Of a stretch of 64,000 nucleotides of DNA, positions 50,276 to 59,371 are shown piece after piece. Origin of the DNA: Hymenobacter profundi (GTDB lineage Bacteria > Bacteroidota > Bacteroidia > Cytophagales > Hymenobacteraceae); NCBI RefSeq assembly GCF_019334315.1, contig NZ_JAHWGL010000012.1, forward strand, positions 1 through 64,000, in the 5' to 3' direction. The notes under the pieces are model-generated. The model was given only the letters and a program-made list of their open reading frames with translations. It was not told where the DNA came from and ran no database searches. Position 1 is the stretch's first letter. The number at the start of each line of letters is the position of its first letter. A program made the position numbers and the translations under genes.

Positions 50276-52831
50276 ATGACTACTGTTTCTCCCGCTCCCG
50301 CGCCGTTGTGGCGCCGCGTACTGCCGCACTTGCTGGCGGTGGTGTTCTTTCTGGCCTTGGTGGCCGTGTACTTCGCCCCGATTCTTTTTGAAGGCAAAAG
50401 CCTGGCGCAGCACGACATTGTGCAGTTTCAGGGCGGTGCCCACGAGGCAGCGCAGTACCGCGAGGTAGCAGGCAAGGAGGCATTGTGGACGAACTCCATG
50501 TTCTCCGGCATGCCGACCTACCTCATCAGCACCCGCTTCCCCGGCGACTTATCCATCTATCTGCACCAGCTATTCACCTTGGGTCTGCCGGCTGTAGTAG
50601 CCAACCTGTTTCTGACCTTGCTTTGCGGCTACGTGCTGTTTGTGGTGCTGGGTGTGCGGCCATTGGTAGCCACGGTAGGAGCCATTGCGCTGGGTTTCAC
50701 TAGCTACAACCTCATCATTCTGGCGGCGGGGCACAACACCAAGTCGTTGTCGTTGGCGTATGCGCCGCTGGTGCTGGCGGGGCTGCTGGTGGCATTTCGG
50801 CGCAACAAATGGCTGGGCGCCGGGCTGTTTGCGCTGGGCCTGACCATGAACGTGCGCTCCAACCACCTGCAAATCACCTACTACCTACTACTGCTGGTGC
50901 TGGTGTTTGGTATTGTGGAGCTGGTGGCTGCCGTGAAGGAAAACCGTCTGAAGGACTTCCTGACCCGCACGGCCCTGCTGGGCGTGGCGGCGCTGCTGGC
51001 GGTAGGCGTGAGCTTCGGACGCCTCTACACCACGGCCGAGTACGGCAAATATTCCATCCGCGGCAAGTCGGAGCTGACGAAGGCGCCGCCTGCCGCGCCC
51101 GGCCAGCCCGCCGCGAGTGAGGACGCCCCCAGCGGCTCTGGCCTCGACCGCGACTATGCCTTTGGGTGGAGCTACGGGGTAGGCGAAACCATTACCCTGC
51201 TGATTCCTAACTACTACGGTGGCGCTTCGTCGGGCTCTTTGAGTGAAAGTTCGGCCACGGCACAAGCCCTGAGCGGTCTGGGTGTGCCACCCGTGCAGCT
51301 GCGCGAGTATTTGCAGCAGCTGCCGCTCTACTGGGGCGCGCAGCCCATCACCAGCGGACCGGTATATGTGGGTGCCATTGTGTGCATGCTGTTTGTGCTG
51401 GGCCTGTTCGTGGCCGACCGCCGCACGCGCACCTGGCTGCTGGTAGCTACCATCCTGTCGATTATTCTAGCCTGGGGCAAAAATTTCGAGACGTTCAATA
51501 ACCTAATGTTCGATTACTTCCCGGCTTATAACAAGTTCCGGTCGGTGTCGATGGCGTTGGTGATTGCCCAGCTAGCTATGCCATTGCTGGCGGTGCTGGC
51601 ACTAGCGCGGGTGCTGCGCGCCCGTGGGATGGCTCCAGTGGCTACTCGTCCCGGCCTACCGCAACCTAAGGTAGAAACCCCCGAAACCGCCGACCTCAAG
51701 CGCAAGCTACTCTACGCCGTGGGCGGCACCATCGGCCTGTGCGTGCTGGCCTACTTGGTAGGGCTAGGGCTAGACTTCTCAGCGCCTATCGATACGCAAT
51801 TGCAGCAGCAGGGCTTCCCACTGGATGCCTTGCGCCAGGACCGCGCCTCGCTAATGCACACCGATGTGCTGCGCTCCATCCTGTTCATCGCTTTTGCGGG
51901 CGGAGTACTATGGATGTTCTTGCAGCGCAAAATCACGGCGACGGTAGCAGCGGCCCTGGTAGGCGTGCTCACGCTGGTGGACCTGTGGGGTGCTGACAAG
52001 CGCTACCTCAACGATAGCAATTTCCAGCGTGGCACCGTGGCGCAGCAGTTCATCCCCACGGCCGCCGATCAGCAGATTTTGCAAGATAAAGACCTGAGCT
52101 TCCGGGTGTTCAACTTGCAGGCGCCTTTCCAGGAGGCCAACACGTCGTATTTCCACAAGAGCATCGGCGGCTACCACGGCGCCAAGCTCCGCCGCTACCA
52201 GGATTTGTATGAGTGGCAGATTGCGCGCAACAACATTCAGGTGCTCAACATGCTGAACACGCGCTATATCGTTATGCCGCCGCAGCAAGCCGGTCAAACG
52301 GAGCAAGTGCAGCGCAATCCCGCCGCACTGGGCAACGCTTGGTTTGTGAGCGACATCGAGAAAGTGCAGTCGCCCGATCAGGAAATCAATGCCCTCAGCA
52401 ACTTCAACCCGGCCACTACAGCGGTGGTGGATGTGAGCAAATTTCCGCTGGCAGAAACCTCCTACCTCACCGCAGGCTCTAGCATTAAGCTCACCGCCTA
52501 CTCGCCCGACGAGCTGAAGTACACCTACAACGCCACCCAGCCGGGCCTGGTGGTCTTCTCCGAAATCTATTACAAGGACGGCTGGAATGCGTTTATTGAC
52601 GGTAAGCCAGCGCCCTACCTACGTGCCAACTACGTACTGCGCGCCATGCAGGTGCCGGCTGGTCAGCACACCATCGAGTTCAAATTCGAGCCCAGCGCGT
52701 ACTCCATCGGTAACACTATTTCGCTGATTTCCTCTATCCTGCTGGTGCTGCTGTTGGTAGGCGGTATCGTGTACGCTGTGCGCCGCCAACCCGCGCCCGA
52801 TGCAGTATCGGATGATTTGCTGATGGCGTAG
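50276..52831 (+). CDS. YfhO family membrane protein
   Basis: An 851-residue protein with roughly twelve membrane helices and a large soluble C-terminal part. The first helix is LLAVVFFLALVAVYFAPILF, then the catalytic-like periplasmic loop WTNSMFSGMPTYLIS, and the late VVFSEIYYKDGWNAFIDG and a final helix (LISSILLVLLLVGGIVYAV). YfhO proteins are GT-C-like and have been tied to teichoic-acid glycosylation in Gram-positives; in Bacteroidota the role is unknown. Confidence 0.9.
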   Translation: MTTVSPAPAPLWRRVLPHLLAVVFFLALVAVYFAPILFEGKSLAQHDIVQFQGGAHEAAQYREVAGKEALWTNSMFSGMPTYLISTRFPGDLSIYLHQLFTLGLPAVVANLFLTLLCGYVLFVVLGVRPLVATVGAIALGFTSYNLIILAAGHNTKSLSLAYAPLVLAGLLVAFRRNKWLGAGLFALGLTMNVRSNHLQITYYLLLLVLVFGIVELVAAVKENRLKDFLTRTALLGVAALLAVGVSFGRLYTTAEYGKYSIRGKSELTKAPPAAPGQPAASEDAPSGSGLDRDYAFGWSYGVGETITLLIPNYYGGASSGSLSESSATAQALSGLGVPPVQLREYLQQLPLYWGAQPITSGPVYVGAIVCMLFVLGLFVADRRTRTWLLVATILSIILAWGKNFETFNNLMFDYFPAYNKFRSVSMALVIAQLAMPLLAVLALARVLRARGMAPVATRPGLPQPKVETPETADLKRKLLYAVGGTIGLCVLAYLVGLGLDFSAPIDTQLQQQGFPLDALRQDRASLMHTDVLRSILFIAFAGGVLWMFLQRKITATVAAALVGVLTLVDLWGADKRYLNDSNFQRGTVAQQFIPTAADQQILQDKDLSFRVFNLQAPFQEANTSYFHKSIGGYHGAKLRRYQDLYEWQIARNNIQVLNMLNTRYIVMPPQQAGQTEQVQRNPAALGNAWFVSDIEKVQSPDQEINALSNFNPATTAVVDVSKFPLAETSYLTAGSSIKLTAYSPDELKYTYNATQPGLVVFSEIYYKDGWNAFIDGKPAPYLRANYVLRAMQVPAGQHTIEFKFEPSAYSIGNTISLISSILLVLLLVGGIVYAVRRQPAPDAVSDDLLMA

Positions 52832-52873
52832 AAGTGGTGAGTTTGTGAGGCGGTGAATTGGTCATTTTTGTAG

Positions 52874-53029
52874 AGGGGTGAAGTAAAAGCGTCTGTCATC
52901 CTGAGCTTGCGAAGGACCTTCTCACGCCTGGAACGAGAGGCGCAACAACGACTCGTCCTCATATTCATCGTTCTCGCGTGAGAAGGTCCTTCGCAAGCCC
53001 AGGATGACAGACGCTTTCACTTCACCCCT
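52874..53029. repeat. near-perfect 54-bp inverted repeat (GTCATCCTGAGC family)
   Basis: Arms 52874-52927 and 52976-53029 match at 52 of 54 positions around a 48-base loop that contains AACAACGACTCGT, as at 34052. The right arm contains the start codon of the next gene. Confidence 0.93.
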
Positions 53030-53948
53030 CATTCTCCAAGAACTCCCGGAGCCAGTCGCCGCCCGGCGCAACATCCGGCTGCTCTTGCTGCGCGATGATT
53101 TGACGCACTCAGACCTACCCGGCAATAAGTGGCGCAAGCTCAAGTACAACTTGCGGGAAGCCCGCCACCTCGGGCATAATACACTGCTGACCTTCGGCGG
53201 TGCCTACTCCAACCACTTAGCTGCCGTTGCTGCGGCTGGGCCACTGCATGGTTTCCGAACGGTAGGGGTAGTACGTGGCGAACCAACGCTGCCCCTCAAC
53301 CCTACTCTGGCCGGGGCGCAAGCCCACGGCATGCAACTCCACTACCTCGACCGTGCCACATATCGGCGTAAAACCGCGCCGGAAGTGCTAGCGGAGCTGC
53401 TACGCGAGGTAGGGCCAGCCTACGTAATTCCCGAAGGTGGTTCCAACGCGCTAGCCCTACCCGGCTGTGCCGAACTGGTAACGGAGCTGACCCAGCAAAC
53501 ATATTTCGACTACCTCTGCGTGGCCTGCGGCACAGGTGGAACCTTGGCCGGCCTACTCACTGGCTTAGCCGGCACCCGGCAAGCCATAGGCGTAGCTGCT
53601 CTAAAAAACGCCGATTTTCTGCGTACGGATATCGAGGCGCTAACGCGTGCGGGCACTGGTGCCACCTATACCAATTGGAAGCTGCACACCAACTACCACC
53701 TGGGCGGCTACGCAGCCTACTCTGCCGAGCTGATGGAATTTATCCGGCAGTTTCAGGCGCGGCACGGGGTGCTACTCGACCCGCTGTATACCGGCAAGCT
53801 GCTCTACGCCATTCTGGATTTGCTGGAGAAGAACTACTTCGCGCCGGATAGCACCGTGGTGGCGGTGCACACAGGTGGGTTGCAAGGCTGGCAGGGCTTT
53901 GGGCAGCGGTTTGAAAGCCGTAGCGCGTGGTGGCCAGTGGTATATTGA
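53004..53948 (+). CDS. PLP-dependent ACC deaminase / D-cysteine desulfhydrase family protein
   Basis: A 314-residue fold-type II PLP enzyme: LLLRDDLTHSDLPGNKWRKL contains the PLP-binding lysine, then TFGGAYSNHLAAVAA, VIPEGGSNALALPG and the phosphate-cup CVACGTGGTLAGLL. Members deaminate 1-aminocyclopropane-1-carboxylate or desulfurate D-cysteine; which one cannot be told here. The only plausible ATG lies inside a 54-bp repeat arm, so the first eight residues (TDAFTSP and the Met) are repeat-encoded. It overlaps the convergent gene by 115 bases at its 3' end. Confidence 0.9.
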   Translation: MTDAFTSPLILQELPEPVAARRNIRLLLLRDDLTHSDLPGNKWRKLKYNLREARHLGHNTLLTFGGAYSNHLAAVAAAGPLHGFRTVGVVRGEPTLPLNPTLAGAQAHGMQLHYLDRATYRRKTAPEVLAELLREVGPAYVIPEGGSNALALPGCAELVTELTQQTYFDYLCVACGTGGTLAGLLTGLAGTRQAIGVAALKNADFLRTDIEALTRAGTGATYTNWKLHTNYHLGGYAAYSAELMEFIRQFQARHGVLLDPLYTGKLLYAILDLLEKNYFAPDSTVVAVHTGGLQGWQGFGQRFESRSAWWPVVY

Positions 53949-55171
53949 GTTGTAGGATAGTTGTCAGGCGCTTGCACGTCAGAAATATAATTTCTGACGT
54001 GCAAGCGCCTAGTTATTTCTAGCGCCGCTAAAGCGAATATGCAAGGGAGTAGTGGCACCAGAAAACGCACATCCCAGTCTTCTACAGTCATCATCACTAC
54101 GAAAGCCTGTAGCAACACTGTGCTTACCAGAAAAACGCAGGCAGGCTGCCAGATGGTATGCCGCCGCGCACCCCAAAATGCAAGCCAATAGCATGGGTAA
54201 ATAAAGCTGACAATACCCAAAATGTGTCCCCAAGAATAATACGTTTTGGCGTAGCCAAAAAACACGACGAGCTTCAACAACGCCAGCTTGGTGAAAAACA
54301 CTGGGTTATGCCAGATGAAGTAGGCCAATCGTATTACGGGGGATAAGCCGTCCGGAGGCATCTGAATGGGCTCAGTGGGCTCCACTACCCAGGCAGTGTA
54401 GCCATAGATAATCTCTCCACGCAGGTAGGTTTCAACTAGGGTGAAAGTGAGTAGCAGCTTATTGAGGATAAGCCAAATTAGCGGTAGCAGTAATACTAGC
54501 AACAACAAAACCCGGCGATAGAGCCGCTGGTCGGGTTGCTGCCGCAATAGCGTTAGCACCGCTAATACACCCGCTGCTGGTACTACAAAGCCATTAGGTC
54601 GCGAAAAGAATGCGAGCACCAGGCACAACGCAAAAAGTATCCAGCTCCGCTTACCGCTTGTGTGTGCTCGCACCAGGGCCCAAAACGATAATATCAGGTA
54701 GCTCTGAAATAATGATTCGGTGAGCAGATACACATTGAATTGCTGCGTGTCGCGCCACAGAATTAGGCTGGCTGTACCGAGCAGGGCTGGCAGGCGGTGG
54801 CCACCAAGGCGGCGTAGTGCATCGTAAAAGCAGGCAGTAGCTAGGGCGGCTATTCCTATCTGTCCTAGTACAATACCCCAGCGCCCAGCGCCCAGCCAGT
54901 GCCAAAAGCTGACAAACAAGGGGTAGCCTATGTAGCGCAGATTGTGGTTATGCTCAAAACACCACTCCTCGGCAATACGACGACCATAAGCTAAGTAACG
55001 GCCGCTGTCGTTTACGTAATACGGGCCATGATGCTGCCATAGCAGCGACAGTTGCATCAGTATCCACAGTACAGCCAATACCACCTTCTGCTGACGCCAT
55101 AACCACATCGCCAGTCGGTTGATGCGACAAATACAAACTAAAGAAGAAAGGCGAAATGAAATGGCTGGCAT
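53834..55171 (-). CDS. multi-pass membrane protein, glycosyltransferase-39-like
   Basis: A 445-residue protein with about ten membrane helices. An acidic motif early in the first loop (YVNDSGRYLAYG) and the general GT-C arrangement suggest a dolichyl-phosphate-mannose-type transferase, but no specific family motif is secure. The last 50 residues (after ALEITRRLHVRN) are hydrophilic and Cys/Pro-rich, encoded by an inverted repeat and by the antisense of the neighbouring PLP gene. The start could also be the ATG at 55108. Confidence 0.65.
   Translation of the reverse strand: MPAISFRLSSLVCICRINRLAMWLWRQQKVVLAVLWILMQLSLLWQHHGPYYVNDSGRYLAYGRRIAEEWCFEHNHNLRYIGYPLFVSFWHWLGAGRWGIVLGQIGIAALATACFYDALRRLGGHRLPALLGTASLILWRDTQQFNVYLLTESLFQSYLILSFWALVRAHTSGKRSWILFALCLVLAFFSRPNGFVVPAAGVLAVLTLLRQQPDQRLYRRVLLLLVLLLPLIWLILNKLLLTFTLVETYLRGEIIYGYTAWVVEPTEPIQMPPDGLSPVIRLAYFIWHNPVFFTKLALLKLVVFFGYAKTYYSWGHILGIVSFIYPCYWLAFWGARRHTIWQPACVFLVSTVLLQAFVVMMTVEDWDVRFLVPLLPCIFALAALEITRRLHVRNYISDVQAPDNYPTTQYTTGHHALRLSNRCPKPCQPCNPPVCTATTVLSGAK
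53966..54010. repeat. 22-bp inverted repeat in the convergent overlap
   Basis: AGGCGCTTGCACGTCAGAAAT and its exact complement, centred on 53988. It would make a strong hairpin at the end of the PLP-enzyme transcript, but it also lies inside the coding frame of the opposite gene. Confidence 0.85.
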
Positions 55172-55179
55172 GAATAGGT

Positions 55180-55207
55180 CAAAGGTAAATAGCTGCCATT
55201 AAATCAA
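55180..55207 (-). promoter_or_regulatory. promoter of the membrane-protein gene
   Basis: Minus strand: TTG (55205-55207), 17 bases, TACCTTTG (55180-55187). The predicted transcript begins near the ATG at 55171. Confidence 0.6.
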
Positions 55208-55291
55208 CTTCGTACCAGTTTACGCGCCTGTCTGGACCTTTCTGAAGAAAATCGCGTTACTAGCGCAACCTAGCTATAAATTTATTCCTGC

Positions 55292-55924
55292 ATGATTCGT
55301 TTGTTTCGCCGCCTATTGCCGTTGTTGTTCTTGGTAGCATTGGGCTGGTTTTTATGGGATAAAGTGGAGCCTACCCTATCAAGCTGGGGAAAAAACCCGC
55401 TGGACATAGAACCCAAAATCACCGTGACCCACAACACGGTGCTGGAGAAAATAGAAGGCTTGGGCCGCTTGGAACTGGTGCGCTATCAGTTTAAGGACGT
55501 AGTGGAGTACAAAAAAGAGTACTCGCGTTTTCTACCCAATGCCAAGGTAGCCCTCATTGTGGCTGGCAATGCCATTGGTTGCTTGGATTTGCAAAAGGTG
55601 CGTCCGCAGGATGTGGTTTTTGTGGGCGACTCCATTGTGCGGGTGGCCCTACCCCCCGCGCAGCTCTGCACTTGGCAGGTAGACCACACCAAAAGCAAAG
55701 TTTATTCGGTTGAGAACGGTTATTTTCAGGATGCCGAGCTAGTGGACGCGGCCTATAAATACGCCGAAGCCAACGTGCGCCGGACTGCCTTGCAATCAGG
55801 TATCTTGGCTCAGACCCAGCAAAACGCCCAAAAGATTCTGCGGCCCATGCTGGAAACCCTCACGGGTAGGCAGGTGATACTCACGCAGCAAACTGCCGCG
55901 CCGCAAATGCCCGCCCGGCGGTAG
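55292..55924 (+). CDS. DUF4230 domain-containing protein
   Basis: A 210-residue protein with an N-terminal membrane anchor (LLPLLFLVALGWFLWDKV) and a soluble domain matching DUF4230: HNTVLEKIEGLGRLELVRYQ, KVALIVAGNAIGCLDLQKV and VRVALPPAQLCTWQVD. Known members are anchored proteins of unknown function. A TAAATTTA box at 55277-55284 lies eight bases before the ATG and may be its promoter. Confidence 0.88.
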   Translation: MIRLFRRLLPLLFLVALGWFLWDKVEPTLSSWGKNPLDIEPKITVTHNTVLEKIEGLGRLELVRYQFKDVVEYKKEYSRFLPNAKVALIVAGNAIGCLDLQKVRPQDVVFVGDSIVRVALPPAQLCTWQVDHTKSKVYSVENGYFQDAELVDAAYKYAEANVRRTALQSGILAQTQQNAQKILRPMLETLTGRQVILTQQTAAPQMPARR

Positions 55925-55933
55925 GGTAGGAAA

Positions 55934-55968
55934 AACGTCACGCTACGTCTTCGCTCAGCATAACGTTC
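55934..55968. repeat. degenerate REP-like hairpin (AACGTTATGCT)
   Basis: AACGTCACGCT and AGCATAACGTT are complementary at 9 of 11 positions. The sequence recurs inverted near 59302. It lies between DUF4230 and the convergent recX gene. Confidence 0.5.
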
Positions 55969-55985
55969 TGTATCAATAGTTCAGC

Positions 55986-56489
55986 CTACTCGTCCTCATC
56001 AGGTATCTTGCCTAAATCATCCAGCGCCATGCGGATCAGGTCCGATTCGTAGCCTTTCAGGGTAAGGTATTGCGTGAGTTTTAGGCGGCGCTTGCGCGGA
56101 TTCGGCTCTTTTTCCTGGGCGTCTTTTTTCTCCAGTAAATCCGTGAGATTCTGGTAGTACTCGTCGCCGTCGATTTCCTTCATGCCGGCTTTAATGCAAT
56201 AATCCGATAGGCCTTTTTGCTTCAGCTCTTGCGTGATGCGGCGGCGGCCCCATTTTTTCTGGCGGTAGTGGCCGCGCACGTAGCTGCGGGCGTAGCGCTC
56301 CTCATCCAGCAGATTTTCGCGGCTGAGCTTGATGATGATTTCGCCGGCCTCATCTTCGGTCAGGCCATAGCCGCGCAGCTTGCTTTCGGTTTCTTTGAAG
56401 GTGCGTTCCTGGTAGGCACAAAAGGCCGCAATTTTGTGCAGCGCCTCACCAGGGGTGTAGGTCTTCGGCTTTTTATCGGGTTGATACAT
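55986..56489 (-). CDS. recX: regulatory protein RecX
   Basis: Inhibitor or modulator of RecA filaments. From the ATG at 56489 it has 167 residues of three-helix repeats: CAYQERTFKETESKLRGYGL, DEERYARSYVRGHYRQKKWG and LTQYLTLKGYESDLIRMALD. The upstream frame to 56606 is not family-like. recA is not in the window. Confidence 0.92.
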   Translation of the reverse strand: MYQPDKKPKTYTPGEALHKIAAFCAYQERTFKETESKLRGYGLTEDEAGEIIIKLSRENLLDEERYARSYVRGHYRQKKWGRRRITQELKQKGLSDYCIKAGMKEIDGDEYYQNLTDLLEKKDAQEKEPNPRKRRLKLTQYLTLKGYESDLIRMALDDLGKIPDEDE

Positions 56490-56649
56490 GCGGGGAGATA
56501 AAGAATTGATACGATAACGAGGATGCAGCGGGGCGCGTTCCGACGCAACCACCGCTTGGTACGTAAACGGGCAGCGCGGGAACAGCAGGCAACCTTTGCC
56601 CGGCAAAATCTCTCTATCTTCACAGTCTCCGTGTTTATTACAAAAGTTG

Positions 56650-59274
56650 ATGCGCTACCTGCTGCTTGTTGTATTGATTATAAGTGAGTTGTCGGCACGA
56701 GCTGGTATTGTGCGCGGCCTTGTGACCGACCAGCAAAACCAGCCGCTGGCTTTTGCCAACGTGGCCGTGCGCGCCACTACCACCAGCACCGCAACCAACG
56801 AACAAGGCCGCTATCAGTTGCGCCTGGAGCCGGGGCAGTACGAGTTGGTATTTCAATATGTAGGGTTCAAGCCGCGCCTGCAAACCGTGCGCGTGGCCGG
56901 CGGCGACACCGCCACGGTCCTCAACGTGCAGCTTACCCCCGAAAATTACCAGCTCAACGAGGTAGTGGTGCGCGCCTCCGACCGCGACCCCGCCTACGCC
57001 CTGGTGCAGCAGGCCATCAACTGGCGGCGCTACCACGAGCGAGAGGTAGCCGCTTACCGGGCGCGCCTCTATGTGAAAGCCCTGGGCCGCCTCTCCGATG
57101 TACCGGGCAAGGTGCTGGGCCTCGTAAAGATCGGGCCGGACATCAAGCCGGGCATCTTCTACCTCTCCGAAACCATTTCCGACATCACCTTCCGCCAGCC
57201 CAACATCATCCAGGAAAAGATGCTGTCGAGTAGGGTGAGTGGCGATTCGAAGCGCGTGAGTTTCAACATTGCTAGTGCCGGCAAGGGGCTTAATTTTTAC
57301 AGCAACCTGCTAAAAAGCAGCTTTTCGCAGCGAGGCTTTGTGTCGCCGATTGCCAGCAACGCCATGCTGTTCTATCAGTACGAGTTGGTAGGCTCCACCC
57401 AGCAAGGCGATTTGCTGATTCATAAAATCCGCGTGACACCGCGCCGCCGCGCCGACCCGGCGTTTTCGGGTTTTATTTATCTGATTGACGGTACATGGCG
57501 GCTCTACTCCGTGTCGCTCGACCTCAGCAAAAGTGCCCAGCTGGAGTACGTCGACCATGTACACCTGGAGCAACAATTTATGCCCGCGCCGGGCGCGTCG
57601 GGCGTGTGGGTGATTCAGTCGCAGAAAGCTACGGCTACCTTCGAAGCGTTCGGGTTTAAGGGGAGTGCCAACGCCACAGCGGTGCTATCGAACTACAAAG
57701 TGGTGCCTACCTACGCCACGCCCCAGCAAGTGGCCGCGCCACCCGCGCCGGAGCCTGTGGCCAACGCCCCCGTGGAGCGTGAAACCGTGGCCGACGTACG
57801 CAAGCAACGCCCTACCCTGCGCGGCCTCAATCAGAAGGTAAAGCGGCAATTGCGCCGCAGCAACGCCGATTCTATCAATACCGCGCTGGGCATTGTGGAG
57901 CCGTTGCGCCGGGGCGAGATTCAGCGGGTAGAAGCCGGTGCTACCACCCAGGACTCGGCCTACTGGAACGAGGTGCGCCCGGTACCCCTCACGGCGGAAG
58001 AACAGCTGGACTACCACGTGAAGGACAGCACCGAGGTAGTGCGCAACTCGCGCCCCTACCAGGATTCCTTGGACCGCAAGCGCAACGAGCTGGGGGTAGG
58101 CAAGCTGCTGCTCAGTGGGTACACGCACAACAACACCTTTGCCAAGCGCCAATTGTACGTGCGACCGGTGTTCAACATCCTGCAATACAACACGGTAGAG
58201 GGCATGGTAGCCAATGCCGAAGCCACCTATACGCAGGATACCGACGACCGGCGTCGCTTCCAGTTCACGCCTATCATCCGCTATGGTTTCGCGGCGAAGC
58301 TGTTGAGCCCCTCGGCGCAGATTGATTGGCAGCTGGACCCCGTAGTGCTGCGCCGCCTGACCGTTTCGGTGGGCCGCACGGTGGAAAACTTCGCCGAAAA
58401 CACCCAGCTCACGCCCTTTATTAACTCGGCGTATACGCTGTTGCGCAACCGCAACTATGCCAAGCTCTACCAGCGGCGCGGGGCCGAGGTGGCCTACCTC
58501 ACCGAAATCACCAACGGCCTGACCGTGCGCGGCGCCGTAAACTACTACGACCGGCGCGAGCTGTTCAACAACACCTACGACCTGCTCATCGACGTGCCCG
58601 GCCGCGCTTTCACGCCCAACACACCCGAAAACGCTGAGCTAACCGATACGGGTTTCGGCCGCAGTCAGGCTCTTACCTTGGAGCTGACCGCCACCTATCA
58701 GCCCGGCCAGCGCTTCCTCACGCGCCCCGATGGCAAGGTGAACCTCTATACCCGCAAGCCGCAGTTTCGCTTCACGTTTTTGCAGGGCGTTCCCTCGGTG
58801 TTTGGGTCTGATGTGCGCTACACGCGCCTGGCGGCGGGCATCCGGCAGAGCATACAAATGGGCTTATTGGGTACCGGTACCTACGACGTGGCGGGCGGTG
58901 GCTACCTCGGCTCGCCGCGCTTGCAGTTCATGGACTACCGCCATTTTGCCGGCAACCAAACCATCCTGACCGGCAACTTCGCGCAGTTTCAACTGCTGGA
59001 TTACTACCAGTACAGCACCCGCCGCGCCTACCTCGAAGCGCACTACAACCAGCATTTCAACGGTTTCTTTCTCAACAAAGTCCCGCTGCTGCGCCGCCTG
59101 AAGTGGCAGGAAGTGGCCTCGGTGAACTACCTGCACACCCAGGCCGCCGGCCACTATCTGGAACTGGGCGTGGGCATCGAGCACATCTTCAACATCCTAC
59201 GCATTGATGGCTATACGGCCCTGCAATCGGGAAAGCAAATAGGCAGTGGTGTACGGATTGGGCTAGGGTTTTAA
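56650..59274 (+). CDS. DUF5686 family outer-membrane protein with carboxypeptidase-regulatory-like domain
   Basis: An 874-residue protein of Bacteroidota: signal peptide (LLLVVLIISELSARA), a carboxypeptidase-regulatory-like domain (about residues 20-95; GLVTDQQNQPLAFANVAVRA), then the DUF5686 region, ending in a beta-barrel-like C-terminus with the aromatic final residue of outer-membrane proteins (GVRIGLGF). The family is abundant in this phylum and its function is unknown. Start at 56650; the TTG-initiated upstream frame adds nothing family-like. TATCTTCA at 56615 may be its -7 box. Confidence 0.9.
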   Translation: MRYLLLVVLIISELSARAGIVRGLVTDQQNQPLAFANVAVRATTTSTATNEQGRYQLRLEPGQYELVFQYVGFKPRLQTVRVAGGDTATVLNVQLTPENYQLNEVVVRASDRDPAYALVQQAINWRRYHEREVAAYRARLYVKALGRLSDVPGKVLGLVKIGPDIKPGIFYLSETISDITFRQPNIIQEKMLSSRVSGDSKRVSFNIASAGKGLNFYSNLLKSSFSQRGFVSPIASNAMLFYQYELVGSTQQGDLLIHKIRVTPRRRADPAFSGFIYLIDGTWRLYSVSLDLSKSAQLEYVDHVHLEQQFMPAPGASGVWVIQSQKATATFEAFGFKGSANATAVLSNYKVVPTYATPQQVAAPPAPEPVANAPVERETVADVRKQRPTLRGLNQKVKRQLRRSNADSINTALGIVEPLRRGEIQRVEAGATTQDSAYWNEVRPVPLTAEEQLDYHVKDSTEVVRNSRPYQDSLDRKRNELGVGKLLLSGYTHNNTFAKRQLYVRPVFNILQYNTVEGMVANAEATYTQDTDDRRRFQFTPIIRYGFAAKLLSPSAQIDWQLDPVVLRRLTVSVGRTVENFAENTQLTPFINSAYTLLRNRNYAKLYQRRGAEVAYLTEITNGLTVRGAVNYYDRRELFNNTYDLLIDVPGRAFTPNTPENAELTDTGFGRSQALTLELTATYQPGQRFLTRPDGKVNLYTRKPQFRFTFLQGVPSVFGSDVRYTRLAAGIRQSIQMGLLGTGTYDVAGGGYLGSPRLQFMDYRHFAGNQTILTGNFAQFQLLDYYQYSTRRAYLEAHYNQHFNGFFLNKVPLLRRLKWQEVASVNYLHTQAAGHYLELGVGIEHIFNILRIDGYTALQSGKQIGSGVRIGLGF

Positions 59275-59301
59275 AGTAGAAACCCGTAATCAAATTACAA
59301 T

Positions 59302-59343
59302 AGAACGTTATGCTTGATCTGGCGTCCGCTTGTCGAAGCATGA
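59302..59343. repeat. degenerate REP-like element
   Basis: AGAACGTTATGCTTGATCTG with TGTCGAAGCATGAT resembles the GAACGTCATGCTGA / TCGAAGCATC repeats of related genomes and is the inverse of the element at 55934. It occupies the gap between convergent genes. Confidence 0.5.
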
Positions 59344-59371
59344 TAGTCCCAATATTTAGCTGCCTATAAAC

